DNA of 64,000 nt from Actinophytocola algeriensis (GCF_014203735.1 NZ_JACHJQ010000001.1:481172-545171); one strand, 5' to 3'; counted from the stretch's first letter, positions 10,247-20,892 are shown. Program-made: numbers and translations. Notes: generated by a model not told the origin, from the sequence alone.

Positions 10247-12280
10247 TCAGTCCGCCGAGGTGTCGAGGCGGCCGAGCGCCGCCCTGACCACTTCGGGGTC
10301 GCTCGTCGTCCAGTAGCTCGGCAGCGACGAGCGGAGGAAACCGCCATAGCGCGCGGTAGCCAGGCGTGGGTCGAGGATCGCGATCACGCCGCGGTCGTCG
10401 GTGCTGCGCAGCAGGCGGCCGGTGCCCTGCGCGAGCAGCAGCGCGGCGTGGGTGGCCGCGACCGACAGAAAACCGTTGCCGCCACGGGCTTCCACGGCCC
10501 GCTGCCGTGCCGAGGCCAGCGGGTCGTCCGGCCGGGGGAACGGGATGCGGTCGACGATCACGAGTTGCAGCGACGGGCCGGGCACGTCGACGCCCTGCCA
10601 CAGCGACAGCGTGCCGAACAGGCAGGTGGCCTCGTCCTCGGCGAACTTGCGCACCAGCAGCGCCGTCGAGTCCTCGCCCTGGCACAGGATCTCCAGGCTC
10701 GTCCGCTTCCGCAGCTCCTCCGTGGCCTGCTTGGCCGCGCGCATCGACGAGAACAGGCCCAGGGTGCGGCCGCCCGCCGACTCCATCAGTTCCTTGATCT
10801 CGTCCAGGTACGCGGGCGGCAGCCCGTCGCGGCCCGGCGGCGGCAGGTGCTTCGCCAGGTACAGGATGCCCTTGCGGGCGTGGTCGAACGGCGACCCGAC
10901 GTCCAGCGACGTCCACTTGGGACCCTCGATGGACTTCTCCGTCGCCGCACCCGGCAGCTGCTCGCTCGGGCCGTTCTCGGGCGGCAGGCCCCACGACCGC
11001 GCCATGGAGTCGAAGTTGCCGCCCAGCGTCAGGGTCGCGGACGTGAGCACGGTCGTGGTCTGGCCGAACAGCCGCTCCCGCAACAACCCGGACACGGCCA
11101 GCGGCGCCACCTTGATGGTCGGCGGCCGAGGCGGGCCCATGCCGCTGTCGCCGGTGCGCCACACGACGTCGCGGCGCTGTGACACGTCGCCGTCCCACGC
11201 GTCGAGCAGCCGCACCGCGGTGTCGTGCACTTCCTCCAGTTGCGACAGTGCGAGCTTGCGCGCCGTCTGCACGTCGACGTCGCCGGACTTCTCCGAGCCC
11301 AGCCCGGTGATGCACGCGTGCGCGGCGTCGCGCAGCGCGGTCAGCGTGCCGGACAGCGGCTTCGGCATCTCGTCCAGCCGCCCGACCGGCAGGTCGTCCA
11401 TGATGAGCGCGAGCCCGTCACCGGCCTCCAGCAGCCGGTCGGCGATCTCCTGGTCGACGATCCGCGCCGCGCGGCGGGCCGCCGCGGTGACGACACCGGA
11501 GGTCAGCTCCGCGGTGGCGACGGAGGTGACGCGGTCGACGAGGTCGTGCGCCTCGTCCACGATCACCAGGTCGTGCTCGGGCAACACCTGGTAGCCCTGC
11601 AGCGCGTCGATGGCCAGCAGCGCGTGGTTGGTGACGATCAGGTCCGCGCGCCCGGCCTCCTCGCGGGCCTTCTCGGCGAAGCAGTCCGCGCCCATGGGGC
11701 AGCGGGACTTGCCGAGGCATTCCCGCGCCGACACCGCCACCTGCCGCCAGGCCTGTTCGGACACGCCGGGCACCAGCTCGTCGCGGTCGCCGGTCTCGGT
11801 GTCCGACACCCACTCCCGCAGCCGCGTGACCTCCCGGCCGATCCGCGACACCGCGAACGGGTCGAACAGGACGGCGTCGTCGGGCTCGTCCTCCATGCCG
11901 CTGTCGAGCTTGTTGAGGCACAGGTAGTTGCGGCGGCCCTTGAGGATCGCGAACGTCGGCTTGCGGCCCAGCTCCTTGGCCAGCGCCTTCTCCAGGCGGG
12001 GCAGGTCGCGGTCGATGAGCTGGCGCTGCAGCGCGATGGTCGCGGTCGAGACCACGACCGTCCCCTCGGTCGCCACCGCGTGCCGCAGGGCCGGGACCAG
12101 GTACGCCAGCGACTTGCCCGTGCCGGTGCCCGCCTGCACGGCGAGGTGGTCGCCGGTGCGGATCGAACGACCGACGGCCTCAGCCATGGCAACCTGACCA
12201 GGGCGTTCGCTGCCGCCGACCGCGCCGACCGCGGTCGCGAGCAGCTCGTTCACTCCAGGTAGGTGGGTGGTAGACGGCAC
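10247..12280 (-). CDS. dinG: DinG-family ATP-dependent DNA helicase (iron-sulfur, XPD-like)
   Basis: The 677-residue superfamily 2 helicase has Walker A GTGTGKSLAYL near residue 55, a DEAH box in VIVDEAHDLVDR and the four-cysteine cluster region (YLCLNKL and CLGKSRCPMGADCF) expected to bind 4Fe-4S. Late motifs include LWQGVDVPG and QGTGRLLRS. DinG enzymes unwind forked DNA, R-loops and G-quadruplexes in repair. GTG at 12280 follows a GGAGG and gives the family length. Mycobacteria also have dinG close to pncB and clpS (Rv1329c). Confidence 0.92.
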   Translation of the reverse strand: MPSTTHLPGVNELLATAVGAVGGSERPGQVAMAEAVGRSIRTGDHLAVQAGTGTGKSLAYLVPALRHAVATEGTVVVSTATIALQRQLIDRDLPRLEKALAKELGRKPTFAILKGRRNYLCLNKLDSGMEDEPDDAVLFDPFAVSRIGREVTRLREWVSDTETGDRDELVPGVSEQAWRQVAVSARECLGKSRCPMGADCFAEKAREEAGRADLIVTNHALLAIDALQGYQVLPEHDLVIVDEAHDLVDRVTSVATAELTSGVVTAAARRAARIVDQEIADRLLEAGDGLALIMDDLPVGRLDEMPKPLSGTLTALRDAAHACITGLGSEKSGDVDVQTARKLALSQLEEVHDTAVRLLDAWDGDVSQRRDVVWRTGDSGMGPPRPPTIKVAPLAVSGLLRERLFGQTTTVLTSATLTLGGNFDSMARSWGLPPENGPSEQLPGAATEKSIEGPKWTSLDVGSPFDHARKGILYLAKHLPPPGRDGLPPAYLDEIKELMESAGGRTLGLFSSMRAAKQATEELRKRTSLEILCQGEDSTALLVRKFAEDEATCLFGTLSLWQGVDVPGPSLQLVIVDRIPFPRPDDPLASARQRAVEARGGNGFLSVAATHAALLLAQGTGRLLRSTDDRGVIAILDPRLATARYGGFLRSSLPSYWTTSDPEVVRAALGRLDTSAD

Positions 12281-12407
12281 AGGCAGACGGTACCTCCGAC
12301 CCCCGACAGTCCCGTGCAGCCACCCGGTTACCACGACCGGGTTGTCTGTGTGCACTGGCGAGTGGCTGCTCTGGCCCGCGGAGTCGGTGGCGGGTCTCCT
12401 CTGTGCC

Positions 12408-13046
12408 ATGAGACTTCGCAGCACACTCACCGCGGCGTTCCTGACCGTCGCGGGACTCGGAATCGTGGTGGCACCGGCCCAGGCGTCCCCCGGCGACGCG
12501 GTCGCGGAGGCGTCGGCGGGCGCGCTCACCATCGGTGCGACCACCGTCGAACCGATCGCCGCGTGCAGCACAGAGGGTGAACCCTCCGGCCAGTCGGGTG
12601 AGGTCGTCGTGCCGAACGTGGCCACCTACTCCTCCGGCGAGTCGACCTGCACCATCGACGAGGCGGGCGAGATCGCGAAGACGACCGTGACCGGCGGCCG
12701 GTTCCGCTTCGACGCGCTGCGGCAGTACGGCGGCCCCAGGATCCGGCTGACCAGCTACACCGCGAAGTGCGAGACGACGCTGGCCGGCAGCAGCTCGTCG
12801 GTCCAGTTCTCCGGCCTGACCGGCGTGACGGTGCCGTCGCCGCTGCCGTCGAACTACGTCGTGACCATCCCGGGCGGCCCGGACGGCAAGCCGATGGCGA
12901 CGGTGACGTTCAACGAGGCGCTGTTCCCGTCGCCCGCCGACGGCAGCATGACCGTGCACCTCATGCACATCCGCATGTTCCCGCGGGGCGGGCCGGCATC
13001 CGGGGACGCGTACGTCGGCACAGTGCGCTGCGCGCCCGTGTCCTGA
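12408..13046 (+). CDS. secreted protein of unknown function
   Basis: The 212-residue protein has a cleavable signal peptide: MRLRSTLTAAFLTVAGLG, a hydrophobic core and a likely cut near AQA-SPG. The mature domain is beta-rich and acidic, with five cysteines, and resembles the secreted choice-of-anchor type proteins of actinobacteria (tentative). It is divergent from dinG, with a 127-bp shared upstream gap. Confidence 0.6.
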   Translation: MRLRSTLTAAFLTVAGLGIVVAPAQASPGDAVAEASAGALTIGATTVEPIAACSTEGEPSGQSGEVVVPNVATYSSGESTCTIDEAGEIAKTTVTGGRFRFDALRQYGGPRIRLTSYTAKCETTLAGSSSSVQFSGLTGVTVPSPLPSNYVVTIPGGPDGKPMATVTFNEALFPSPADGSMTVHLMHIRMFPRGGPASGDAYVGTVRCAPVS

Positions 13047-13068
13047 GGTTCGTGGCGGCGCCGGTGAC

Positions 13069-13392
13069 CTACCGGCGCCGCTTGATCTTGATGAGGTTCA
13101 TGTCGGTGGCGGACGCCTTCAGGTCCCGGAAGTCCACCCCGAGGTCCGCCACCGCCCGCGCGGCGAGCGTCTTCCCCCGGTCGCACACGGCCTTCTCCTC
13201 CTTGTCGTTCAGCTCGACGCGGAACGAGAAGAAGTCGAGCGCATGGTCGTAGGCCAGCGACCCGGTCCCGCTGAACCCGGCGGTGAGCACGTCGTGCTCC
13301 CCGGCCGCCGCGCGTAGTCGCGTCCGGCCGTCGTCGTCCAGGTCGGTGAACCGGCCGCGTACCAGCACGCGGTAGGTGTGCTCCTCGGTCAT
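13069..13392 (-). CDS. DUF6204-like protein
   Basis: The 107-residue protein contains HTYRVLVRGRF, DLDDDGRTRLRAAAGEHDV and AYDHALDFFSFRVEL, matching small actinobacterial DUF6204 proteins (name from memory). Its ATG overlaps the stop of the methyltransferase gene by four bases, so the genes are coupled. No enzymatic motif is seen. Confidence 0.65.
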   Translation of the reverse strand: MTEEHTYRVLVRGRFTDLDDDGRTRLRAAAGEHDVLTAGFSGTGSLAYDHALDFFSFRVELNDKEEKAVCDRGKTLAARAVADLGVDFRDLKASATDMNLIKIKRRR

Positions 13393-14111
13393 GCGCTCTC
13401 CTTGCGGACGATGAAGACGTACTCGGTGCTGTCCGGGGTGAACGGTTCGCGCGCGAACCCGCCGTACAGCGCTTCCAGTGGCAGGCCCGCGACGTCGATC
13501 AGGCCGAGCCATTCGTTCTTGGTCGCCCACCAGAGGGTGCTGGTGGTCCCGTCGTCCCGGACGATGTCGATCCGGTTCTCGCCGACGGAGTACCGCATGG
13601 TGTGCGGCGCGGGTTCGGTCTGGCGGACCCCGTCGAGCCGCACGGCGACGTGGTGGTCGAACGCGAAGGCGTTCCACGCGAACCGTCCGCCGGGTTTGAG
13701 TGCGGCGGCCACGTTCTCGAAGACCCGGCGCCGGTCGGCCCACGTCGGTACGTGCAGCAGCGCGCGGAACGGGCAGTAGATCAGAGCCGCGGGTTCGTCG
13801 AGGGTGAAGTCACGCATGTCGGCGTGGCGCAGGTCGAGCAGCGGGTCGTTCGCCTTGGCGAGCATCGCGGGCGACGAGTCGATCCCGATCACCTTCCGCT
13901 CGATCGCCCGCGCGACGGGTGTCGCGACCCGTCCCGTCCCGACGGCCAGCTCGACGACGGGTCCGTCGGCCTCGCGGGCGAGGTCCACGTAGAAGGGGAT
14001 GTCCTCGGTCAGGTGCGCGGCCCACTCGTCGTACCGGTCCGCGAGTGCTTCGTCCCAGCTCACCCGGGCAGGCTCCCACCCGTGGGCCGGTGGCGGCCAC
14101 TCAATTGCCAC
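13389..14111 (-). CDS. class I SAM-dependent methyltransferase
   Basis: The 240-residue protein has motif I VVELAVGTGRVATPVA (SAM-binding glycines), an acidic residue ending the second strand (VIGIDSS), LDLRHADMRDF and the late motif AALKPGGRFAWNAF. The methyl acceptor cannot be inferred. Its start overlaps the end of the upstream gene (11 bp) and its stop overlaps the DUF6204 start, giving a tight three-gene operon. Confidence 0.85.
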   Translation of the reverse strand: MAIEWPPPAHGWEPARVSWDEALADRYDEWAAHLTEDIPFYVDLAREADGPVVELAVGTGRVATPVARAIERKVIGIDSSPAMLAKANDPLLDLRHADMRDFTLDEPAALIYCPFRALLHVPTWADRRRVFENVAAALKPGGRFAWNAFAFDHHVAVRLDGVRQTEPAPHTMRYSVGENRIDIVRDDGTTSTLWWATKNEWLGLIDVAGLPLEALYGGFAREPFTPDSTEYVFIVRKESA

Positions 14112-14601
14112 GCCAGGGGATCGTGTCGGCGAGGGTGGGATCGGTGAACGCGAGCACCGACTCGTCCAAGCGGCAGAAGTACAGGTTGTCGCCCCAGTCC
14201 TCGTACGCCTCGCCCGCGAGGAGCAGGAGCGGCCGCGCTCCGATCCGGAGGGAGACCTCGGCCAGGACGCCGCGCTCGCGGCGCACGGTCACGTCGTCGA
14301 TCCGGCCGGTCGGCAGCTCGGGCAGGTGCCGCTCGCGGAAGATCCCGTCCGAACCCCCGGGACCGAGCGGTTGGGTCCACAGGCCCCACGCGTCGTCGTC
14401 CTGGTAGGTGACGACCGAGAGCACCTCGCCGTCCAGTGTCGCGTGGAGGCTGGACAACTGGAGGAACGGCGCGCGGGGGTCGTCGAACCGGGGCGGGTCC
14501 TCGAAGAACGCCATCTCCACGCCGGTCCACGCGCGCACGGTCCGGCCGCGCAGAGCGGTGAACTCCCGCTCGCGCTCGCTCAGCCACTCCTCGCCCACCA
14601 C
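14101..14601 (-). CDS. protein of unknown function
   Basis: The 166-residue protein begins at one of two adjacent GTG codons (14601 or 14598). Features are WLSEREREF at the start, a central beta-rich part with DDDAWGLWTQPLG, and a C-terminus GDNLYFCRLDESVLAF. I do not recognise a family. It is the first gene of the operon with the methyltransferase and DUF6204 genes, and its start lies in the tail of a decayed DUF2238-like gene. Confidence 0.55.
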   Translation of the reverse strand: MVGEEWLSEREREFTALRGRTVRAWTGVEMAFFEDPPRFDDPRAPFLQLSSLHATLDGEVLSVVTYQDDDAWGLWTQPLGPGGSDGIFRERHLPELPTGRIDDVTVRRERGVLAEVSLRIGARPLLLLAGEAYEDWGDNLYFCRLDESVLAFTDPTLADTIPWRGN

Positions 14602-14955
14602 GGCGCGAGTATCGCGGCGTACCGGGGCGTCCGGCGAACGGTTTGCACCACGACCGCCACGAGCGTGCCCAGGGCTGCCAGTGCCATGTCCTTGTGCGGG
14701 TCCCACAGGTCGCCCTGCTGACCGTTGTACGACTCGGCCATGCCCGGTGCCATCACCGCGGCCACGCCCCACTCGAACAGTGCGCCGGTCCAGTCGTCGT
14801 ACGCACCGACGAGTACAGCCAGCGCGCCGCGATCGTGTGCAGCGTCAGGAAGACCAGCGCACACACCCACACCCGCGGCGGCAGCCCCACGCGGCGGTGC
14901 ACCACCGTCAGCGACGTGTGCAACGCCTGCTCGACCGGCCACGGCCCGGTGGGGT
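14580..14955 (-). pseudogene. broken DUF2238/YjdF-like membrane protein gene
   Basis: The 3' part reads LFEWGVAAVMAPGMAESYNG, then QQGDLWDPHKDMALAALG, matching the family signature E-W-x(n)-GTQGDxWDxxxDM. About 30 codons upstream another frame reads VCALVFLTLHTIAARWLYS, matching the earlier HTxGxxYTYS region. Between them the usual central part is missing and the frame shifts, and the N-terminus is absent: the fragment stops at the repeat module at 14958. I conclude it is a pseudogene with an internal deletion, a frameshift and a 5' truncation. Confidence 0.65.
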
Positions 14956-14957
14956 GT

Positions 14958-15001
14958 GCCCTCCGGGAGCTCCTCGCCGGAGGGGCAGGTCTCTGGGATG
15001 G
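14958..15001 (+). repeat. dispersed GC-rich hairpin module, copy B
   Basis: CCCTCCGG and CCGGAGGGG stem arms are followed by CAGGTCTCTGGGATGG, as at 1449. The sequence after it (AGGGAGCCCCT, then GCTCGGTTGGCCTTCGTGCC) also matches 1668-1715, so the homology with locus 1 extends into the 30-bp array. This copy lacks the inverted-repeat segment present in copy A. Confidence 0.8.
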
Positions 15002-15090
15002 CAGGGAGCCCCTCGGTGGCGGGCTTCGGCCCTGTGCTCGGTTGGCCTTCGTGCCGTGAAAGGCGCTTTCAGGACGTGGCCCGATGTCAT

Positions 15091-15292
15091 GAAGGGGCCC
15101 TTCGTCACACCGGGCGTTACGAAGGGCCCCTTCATCACGTCGAGCACAACGAAGGGGCCCTTCATCACACCGGGCGTTACGAAGGGGTCCTTCATCACAG
15201 TGAGCGCAACGAAGGGGTCCTTCATCGCGCCGGGCGTTACGAAGGGGTCCTTCATCACGCCGAGCACAACGAAGGGGGCTTTCGTGGCATCG
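15091..15292 (+). repeat. 30-bp tandem palindromic repeat array 2 (about 7 units)
   Basis: Six full and one partial unit of 30 bp are present, consensus GAAGGGGYCCTTCATC followed by ACRCCGRGCRYWAC. They are introduced by TGAAAGGCGCTTTCA near 15056-15070. The array fills the gap between the decayed membrane-protein gene and the 3' end of pncA. Alternate units resemble each other (spacers CGGGCGTTAC and GAGC-CAAC types), suggesting growth by duplication of a two-unit block. Confidence 0.9.
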
Positions 15293-15323
15293 CTGCTGTC
15301 TCGACAGCGTCTTTCAGGGCAGG

Positions 15324-15884
15324 TCAGCCGACGTGTGGCGTGCCGGTCAGCGTCACGCCCGCTTCGCCTAGCCGAGCGAGTGCGGACTCCACAGTGGACG
15401 CCGCCACCCCGGCCGTCAGGTCCAGCAGCACCCGCGTCCGGAACCCGGCGGCGGCGGCGTCCAGGGCCGTTGCCCGCACGCAGTGGTCCGTCGCGATGCC
15501 GACCACGTCCACATCGGACACGTCGTGTGCGCGCAGCCAGTCGGCGAGCGTCGTCCCGTCCGGTGTGGCGCCCTCGAAGCCCGAGTACGCCGCCGCGTGG
15601 GCGCCCTTGGAGAACACCGCCTGGATCCCGGCGACGTCCAGTGCCGGGTGGAACGACGCGCCCGGCGTACCGGCCCGGCAGTGCACGGGCCAGGTGTCCA
15701 CGAAGTCCGGCTCGTCGGAGAAGTGCCCGCCGGGGTCGATGTGGTAGTCCCTGGTCGCCACGACCTGGTCGTAGCCGCCGTACAGACCGGAGATCGCCGC
15801 CGCGACCGCCGCGCCGCCCGTCACCGCGAGCGAACCGCCCTCGCAGAAGTCGTTCTGCACGTCGACCACAATGAGTGCTGTCAT
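15324..15884 (-). CDS. pncA: nicotinamidase
   Basis: The 186-residue cysteine hydrolase converts nicotinamide to nicotinate in NAD salvage. Visible are the catalytic aspartate in IVVDVQNDF, the lysine in FSKGAH, the metal-binding DYHIDPGGHF and the nucleophile in TDHCVRATALDA. Its ATG overlaps the pncB stop (TGATG). The two enzymes act consecutively, nicotinamide to nicotinate to nicotinate mononucleotide, which explains the tight coupling. Confidence 0.95.
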   Translation of the reverse strand: MTALIVVDVQNDFCEGGSLAVTGGAAVAAAISGLYGGYDQVVATRDYHIDPGGHFSDEPDFVDTWPVHCRAGTPGASFHPALDVAGIQAVFSKGAHAAAYSGFEGATPDGTTLADWLRAHDVSDVDVVGIATDHCVRATALDAAAAGFRTRVLLDLTAGVAASTVESALARLGEAGVTLTGTPHVG

Positions 15885-17167
15885 CACTTCTCCACGTACA
15901 CGGTCGGGATCGCCGGCTCGCCCTGGGACAGCTTGAGCCCCTCCCACGGGAGGCTCACCAGTCCGTCCCGGACGCGTTGCCTGCTCTCCTCAAGACTGGG
16001 CAGCTCACCGGCCGGTTGTCCACCCCGGAGCAGCGGCACCTGCAGCTGCCGGTCGTGCGGCTCCTCCTCGACGGCCGCGCCGACCACGTACACGACCTCC
16101 TCGAGCGCCGTCCCGGTCGGCTTGTGCCGCCGCAGCGCCGCCTTGCGCCCGGCCTTGGACTCCTTGTGCGAGCTGCGTTTCGCCACCGGCCGCCCGTCGA
16201 CCTCGACCAGCTTGTAGACCATCCCGGCCGTCGGCGAGCCCGAGCCCGTCACCAGGGAGGTGCCCACGCCGTACGCGTCCACCGGCTCCGCGCGCAGCGC
16301 CGCGATCGCGTACTCGTCCAGGTCGCCGGACACCACGATCCGGGTGTTGCGCGCACCCAGCGAGTCCAGCTGCTGGCGGGCCTGCCGCGCCAGCACACCC
16401 ACGTCACCGGAGTCGATGCGGATCGCGCCGAGGCCAGTGCCCGCCACCTCGATGGCCGTCTCGATGCCCTGGGTGATGTCGTACGTGTCGACCAGCAGCG
16501 TCGTGTCCGTGCCGAGCGCCTCGACCTGCGCGGTGAACGCGGCGTGCTCGCTGTCGTGCAGCAGCGTGAACGCGTGCGCGCACGTGCCCGCGGTCGGGAT
16601 CCCGTACCGGCGCTTCGCCTCCAGGTTGGACGTCGTCGCGAAGCCGGCCAGGTACGCGGCCCGCGCCGAGGCGACCGCCGCCTCCTCGTGCGTGCGCCGC
16701 CCGCCCATCTCGATGATCGGCCGCCCGTTCGCGGCGCTCACCATCCGCGCACCGGCCGACACGATCGCGCTGTCGTGGTTGAGGATCGACAGCACCAGCG
16801 TCTCCAGCACGACCCCCTCGGCGAACGTGCCACGCACGGTGAACAGCGGCGAGCCGGGGAAGTACAGCTCGCCCTCCGCGTAGCCGTCGACGTCGCCGGT
16901 GAACCGGTAGTCCGCGAGCCAGTCCAGTGTGGCCTGGTCGAGGACGCCGGACAGCTGCGCCAGCTCGGCCTCGCCGAACGTGAACCTGCTGATGGCGTCC
17001 ATCACGCGCGCGGTGCCGCCGACCACGCCGTAGCGGCGTCCGCTCGGCAGCCTGCGGGCGAAGGTCTCGAACACGCACTCCCGCTCGGCGGTGCCGTCGG
17101 CGAGGGCCGCGGCGAGCATCGTCAGCTCATAGTGGTCCGTGAGCAACGCGGTGCTGGTACCGGTCAT
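15884..17167 (-). CDS. pncB: nicotinate phosphoribosyltransferase
   Basis: The 427-residue enzyme joins nicotinate and PRPP. It starts MTGTSTALLTDHYELTMLAA, typical of PncB; later come RRYGVVGG, the conserved IRIDSGDVGVLARQ and VVSGDLDEY, which line the phosphoribosyl site. pncA overlaps its 3' end. The divergent clpS gene begins 33 bp away, as pncB1 and clpS do in M. tuberculosis. Confidence 0.95.
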   Translation of the reverse strand: MTGTSTALLTDHYELTMLAAALADGTAERECVFETFARRLPSGRRYGVVGGTARVMDAISRFTFGEAELAQLSGVLDQATLDWLADYRFTGDVDGYAEGELYFPGSPLFTVRGTFAEGVVLETLVLSILNHDSAIVSAGARMVSAANGRPIIEMGGRRTHEEAAVASARAAYLAGFATTSNLEAKRRYGIPTAGTCAHAFTLLHDSEHAAFTAQVEALGTDTTLLVDTYDITQGIETAIEVAGTGLGAIRIDSGDVGVLARQARQQLDSLGARNTRIVVSGDLDEYAIAALRAEPVDAYGVGTSLVTGSGSPTAGMVYKLVEVDGRPVAKRSSHKESKAGRKAALRRHKPTGTALEEVVYVVGAAVEEEPHDRQLQVPLLRGGQPAGELPSLEESRQRVRDGLVSLPWEGLKLSQGEPAIPTVYVEK

Positions 17168-17200
17168 GAGGCCTGAGCCTAGACATGCCACCATGGATTT

Positions 17201-17500
17201 ATGTCGGTTTCCATGTCGACACCCGTCGAGCGGGTCGAACCGGTAGCGGCGGAGTTCACGGCCGAGGACAAGCCGTGGCAGGCCATCGTGTGGAACGACC
17301 CCGTGAACCTCATGTCGTACGTGACGTACGTCTTCCAGAAGCTGTTCGGCTACTCCCGTGAGCAGGCGACGAAACTCATGCTTGACGTGCACCACAAGGG
17401 GCGGGCGATCGTGTCCTCCGGTTCCAAGGAGAAGGTGGAGGGCGACGTCGCGAAACTGCACGCGGCCGGCCTCTGGGCGACCATGCAGCACGAGTCGTGA
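17201..17500 (+). CDS. clpS: ClpS, adaptor of the Clp protease
   Basis: The 99-residue adaptor has [20 protein letters not shown], the N-degron pocket segment, followed by the helix [18 protein letters not shown]. ClpS delivers proteins with destabilising N-terminal residues to ClpC/ClpA. The ATG at 17201 (or 17213) is possible. Its stop overlaps the GTG of the next gene, so the two are coupled. Confidence 0.95.
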   Translation: MSVSMSTPVERVEPVAAEFTAEDKPWQAIVWNDPVNLMSYVTYVFQKLFGYSREQATKLMLDVHHKGRAIVSSGSKEKVEGDVAKLHAAGLWATMQHES

Positions 17501-18063
17501 TCCCCTGGGAGCGGGTGGGCGACACCGTCACCACCAAGGTCGACCGGCAGGAGTCGGCCGTGTTGCGCACGGTCGTGCAGCAGATCGACGAGATGCTGAA
17601 GGACCGGCAGGCCGAGGCGCCCCAGGACGAGCTGGCCGAGCTCACCGGCATCCGCACCGGCCCGACCACCGCGCCGGACGACCCGATCCTGTCCCGGCTG
17701 CTCCCGGACTTCCACCGCCTCGACAACGAGGACGCCGACAAGCAGGACCGGGACTCGGCCGCCGCCCTGCGGTCCCTGCACGAGCCGGAGCTGCTGGACC
17801 TGAAGACCGGCGTCGCGGGTGTGCTGCTGGACACGTGCCCGCCCGGTGGCGGCGTGGTCGAGCTGTCGCTGGAGCAGGCGGACGCGTGGCTGTCCGCGCT
17901 CAACGACGTCCGGCTGGCGCTGGGCACCACCCTCGGCGTGTCCGAGGACATGCCAGACCAGCTGCCCGACGACGACCCGCGCGCCCCGCACCTCGGCATC
18001 TACCACTGGCTGACGTGGATGCAGGAGAGCCTGGTCGCCGCGCTGACCGGCGCTGATGGATAA
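17497..18063 (+). CDS. DUF2017 protein
   Basis: The 188-residue, largely helical and acidic protein has LLPDFHRLD, then [21 protein letters not shown] and [16 protein letters not shown], the DUF2017 pattern. It is nearly always encoded between clpS and the P1 peptidase in actinobacteria; function unknown, possibly linked to proteolysis. It overlaps both neighbours (4 and 8 bp). Confidence 0.85.
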   Translation: MIPWERVGDTVTTKVDRQESAVLRTVVQQIDEMLKDRQAEAPQDELAELTGIRTGPTTAPDDPILSRLLPDFHRLDNEDADKQDRDSAAALRSLHEPELLDLKTGVAGVLLDTCPPGGGVVELSLEQADAWLSALNDVRLALGTTLGVSEDMPDQLPDDDPRAPHLGIYHWLTWMQESLVAALTGADG

Positions 18064-19078
18064 CTCGATCACCGACGTCGCCGGGGTGCTCGTCGGTCAT
18101 CACGAGCGGACCGGGGACGGCTGGGCGACCGGCACCACGGTCGTGCTCCTCCCGGCGGGCACCACCGGGTCGGTGGACGGCCGGGGCGGCGCGCCGGGCA
18201 CCCGCGAGACCGACCTGCTCGTGCCGGAGAACCTGGTTCAGCAGGTCGACGCCGTGTGCCTGTCCGGCGGGTCCGCGTACGGGCTCGCGGCTGCCGACGG
18301 CGTGCTGCGCTGGCTGTCCGAGCGCAACCGCGGCCTGCGGATCGGGCAGGGCGAGCACGAGGTCGTGCCGATCGTGCCGGGCGCGGTGCTGTTCGACCTG
18401 CCGAGGAGCGACTGGGGCAACCGGCCTGACGCGTCCTTCGGGTACGCGGCCTGCGAGCACGCCGCCGTGGACTTCGCCGTCGGCACCGTCGGCGCCGGTA
18501 CCGGCGCGAAGGTCGGGCAGCTCAAGGGCGGCATCGGGACCGCGTCGGCGGAGGTCGACGGGTTCACCGTCGGCGCGCTGGCCGCCGTGAACGCGGCCGG
18601 TGACGCGGTCGACCAGCGAACCGGGGTGCCGTACGCCGCCGACCACGAGGTGGCCGGCGAGTTCGGGGTGGTGTGGCCGAACGCGCCGGGCGTGCTCCCG
18701 GACGTGGCGCCGACCGACCTGAACACCACGATCGGCGTGGTGGCCGTGGACGCGGACCTCACGAAGACCGAGTGCCGCCGCCTCGCGGTCGCGGCACAGG
18801 ACGGGCTGGCCCGCGCGGTGCGCCCCGCGCACACGATGTTCGACGGGGACACCGTGTTCGCCGTCGCGACCAGGGCCCGCTCGCTGGGGACGTTCGAGGG
18901 CCCCTTCGGCCCGGTGGGACGGGCGGCCGCGCTGGACCGCCTGTGCACGGCCGCGGCGGAGGTGTTCGCCCGGGCCATGGTGCACGGCGTGCTGGCCGCG
19001 ACGTCGCTCGCCGGACTGCCCGCGTACCGCGACGTGTGGCCGGTCTCATCAAGTGGGAGCCCGGGTTCCGGCCAGTAA
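18056..19078 (+). CDS. P1-family peptidase (DmpA/Ntn-hydrolase type)
   Basis: The 340-residue protein begins [16 protein letters not shown], contains CLSGGSAYGLAAADGV and GAGTGAKVGQLKGGIGTAS, and then DLNTTIGVVAVDADLT. In this family the chain is cleaved before the nucleophile within the NTT-type motif, giving two subunits. Members hydrolyse peptides from the N-terminus. Its place after DUF2017 and before mec matches Rv1333. Its real substrate is unknown. Confidence 0.88.
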   Translation: MDNSITDVAGVLVGHHERTGDGWATGTTVVLLPAGTTGSVDGRGGAPGTRETDLLVPENLVQQVDAVCLSGGSAYGLAAADGVLRWLSERNRGLRIGQGEHEVVPIVPGAVLFDLPRSDWGNRPDASFGYAACEHAAVDFAVGTVGAGTGAKVGQLKGGIGTASAEVDGFTVGALAAVNAAGDAVDQRTGVPYAADHEVAGEFGVVWPNAPGVLPDVAPTDLNTTIGVVAVDADLTKTECRRLAVAAQDGLARAVRPAHTMFDGDTVFAVATRARSLGTFEGPFGPVGRAAALDRLCTAAAEVFARAMVHGVLAATSLAGLPAYRDVWPVSSSGSPGSGQ

Positions 19079-19088
19079 GATTGGCCGC

Positions 19089-19526
19089 GTGCTTCGGATA
19101 CGCCGTGACCTGGTCGACGCCATCGTCGCGCACGCCCGCCGGGACCACCCGGACGAGGCGTGCGGCGTCATCGCCGGACCCGAGGGTGCGGACCGGCCGG
19201 AGCGTTTCATCCCCATGCTCAACGCGGCGCGGTCGCCGACGTTCTACGAGTTCGACTCGGCCGACCTGCTGAAGCTGTACCGGGAGATGGACGCGAACGA
19301 CGAGGTGCCGGTGGTGATCTACCACTCGCACACCGCGACCGAGGCGTACCCGTCGCGGACCGACGTGTCGTACGCGTCCGAGCCCGAAGCCCACTACGTG
19401 CTGGTCTCCACCCGCGACGAGACCGACGAGTTCCGCTCGTACCGGATCGTCGATGGCGAGATCACCGAGGAGCCGGTCGAGGTCGTCACGGAATACCCGT
19501 CGGCCACAGAGGCGTTTTCCGAGTAA
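19089..19526 (+). CDS. mec: Mec, JAMM-type CysO-cysteine peptidase
   Basis: The 145-residue Mov34/JAMM zinc peptidase shows the acidic residue in DEACGVIAG and the zinc motif YHSHTATEAYPSRTDV (HxH...SxxD). In mycobacteria Mec releases cysteine from the CysO-cysteine adduct made by CysM, and the three genes lie in the same order here. The GTG at 19089 gives the family length. Confidence 0.92.
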   Translation: MLRIRRDLVDAIVAHARRDHPDEACGVIAGPEGADRPERFIPMLNAARSPTFYEFDSADLLKLYREMDANDEVPVVIYHSHTATEAYPSRTDVSYASEPEAHYVLVSTRDETDEFRSYRIVDGEITEEPVEVVTEYPSATEAFSE

Positions 19527-19554
19527 GTCCCCCTTTTGCTAGCGGAGGTTTCAC

Positions 19555-20780
<1,226 letters not shown>

Positions 20781-20892
20781 GCACCGGCGAGGCTGTGGAC
20801 AACCCGCTCCGCGACGGCCGTTTCCGTCGGTGTCGTGCCGTAGCGTGGTGACCGGGGGCCGGAGGCCAGGCCGGGGACTAGCATCCGGCGGC

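Noticed and set aside
15091..15292. CRISPR array
   Set aside because: Units are contiguous, internally palindromic and 30 bp in total, with spacers nearly identical between units. There are no unique spacers and no cas genes nearby.
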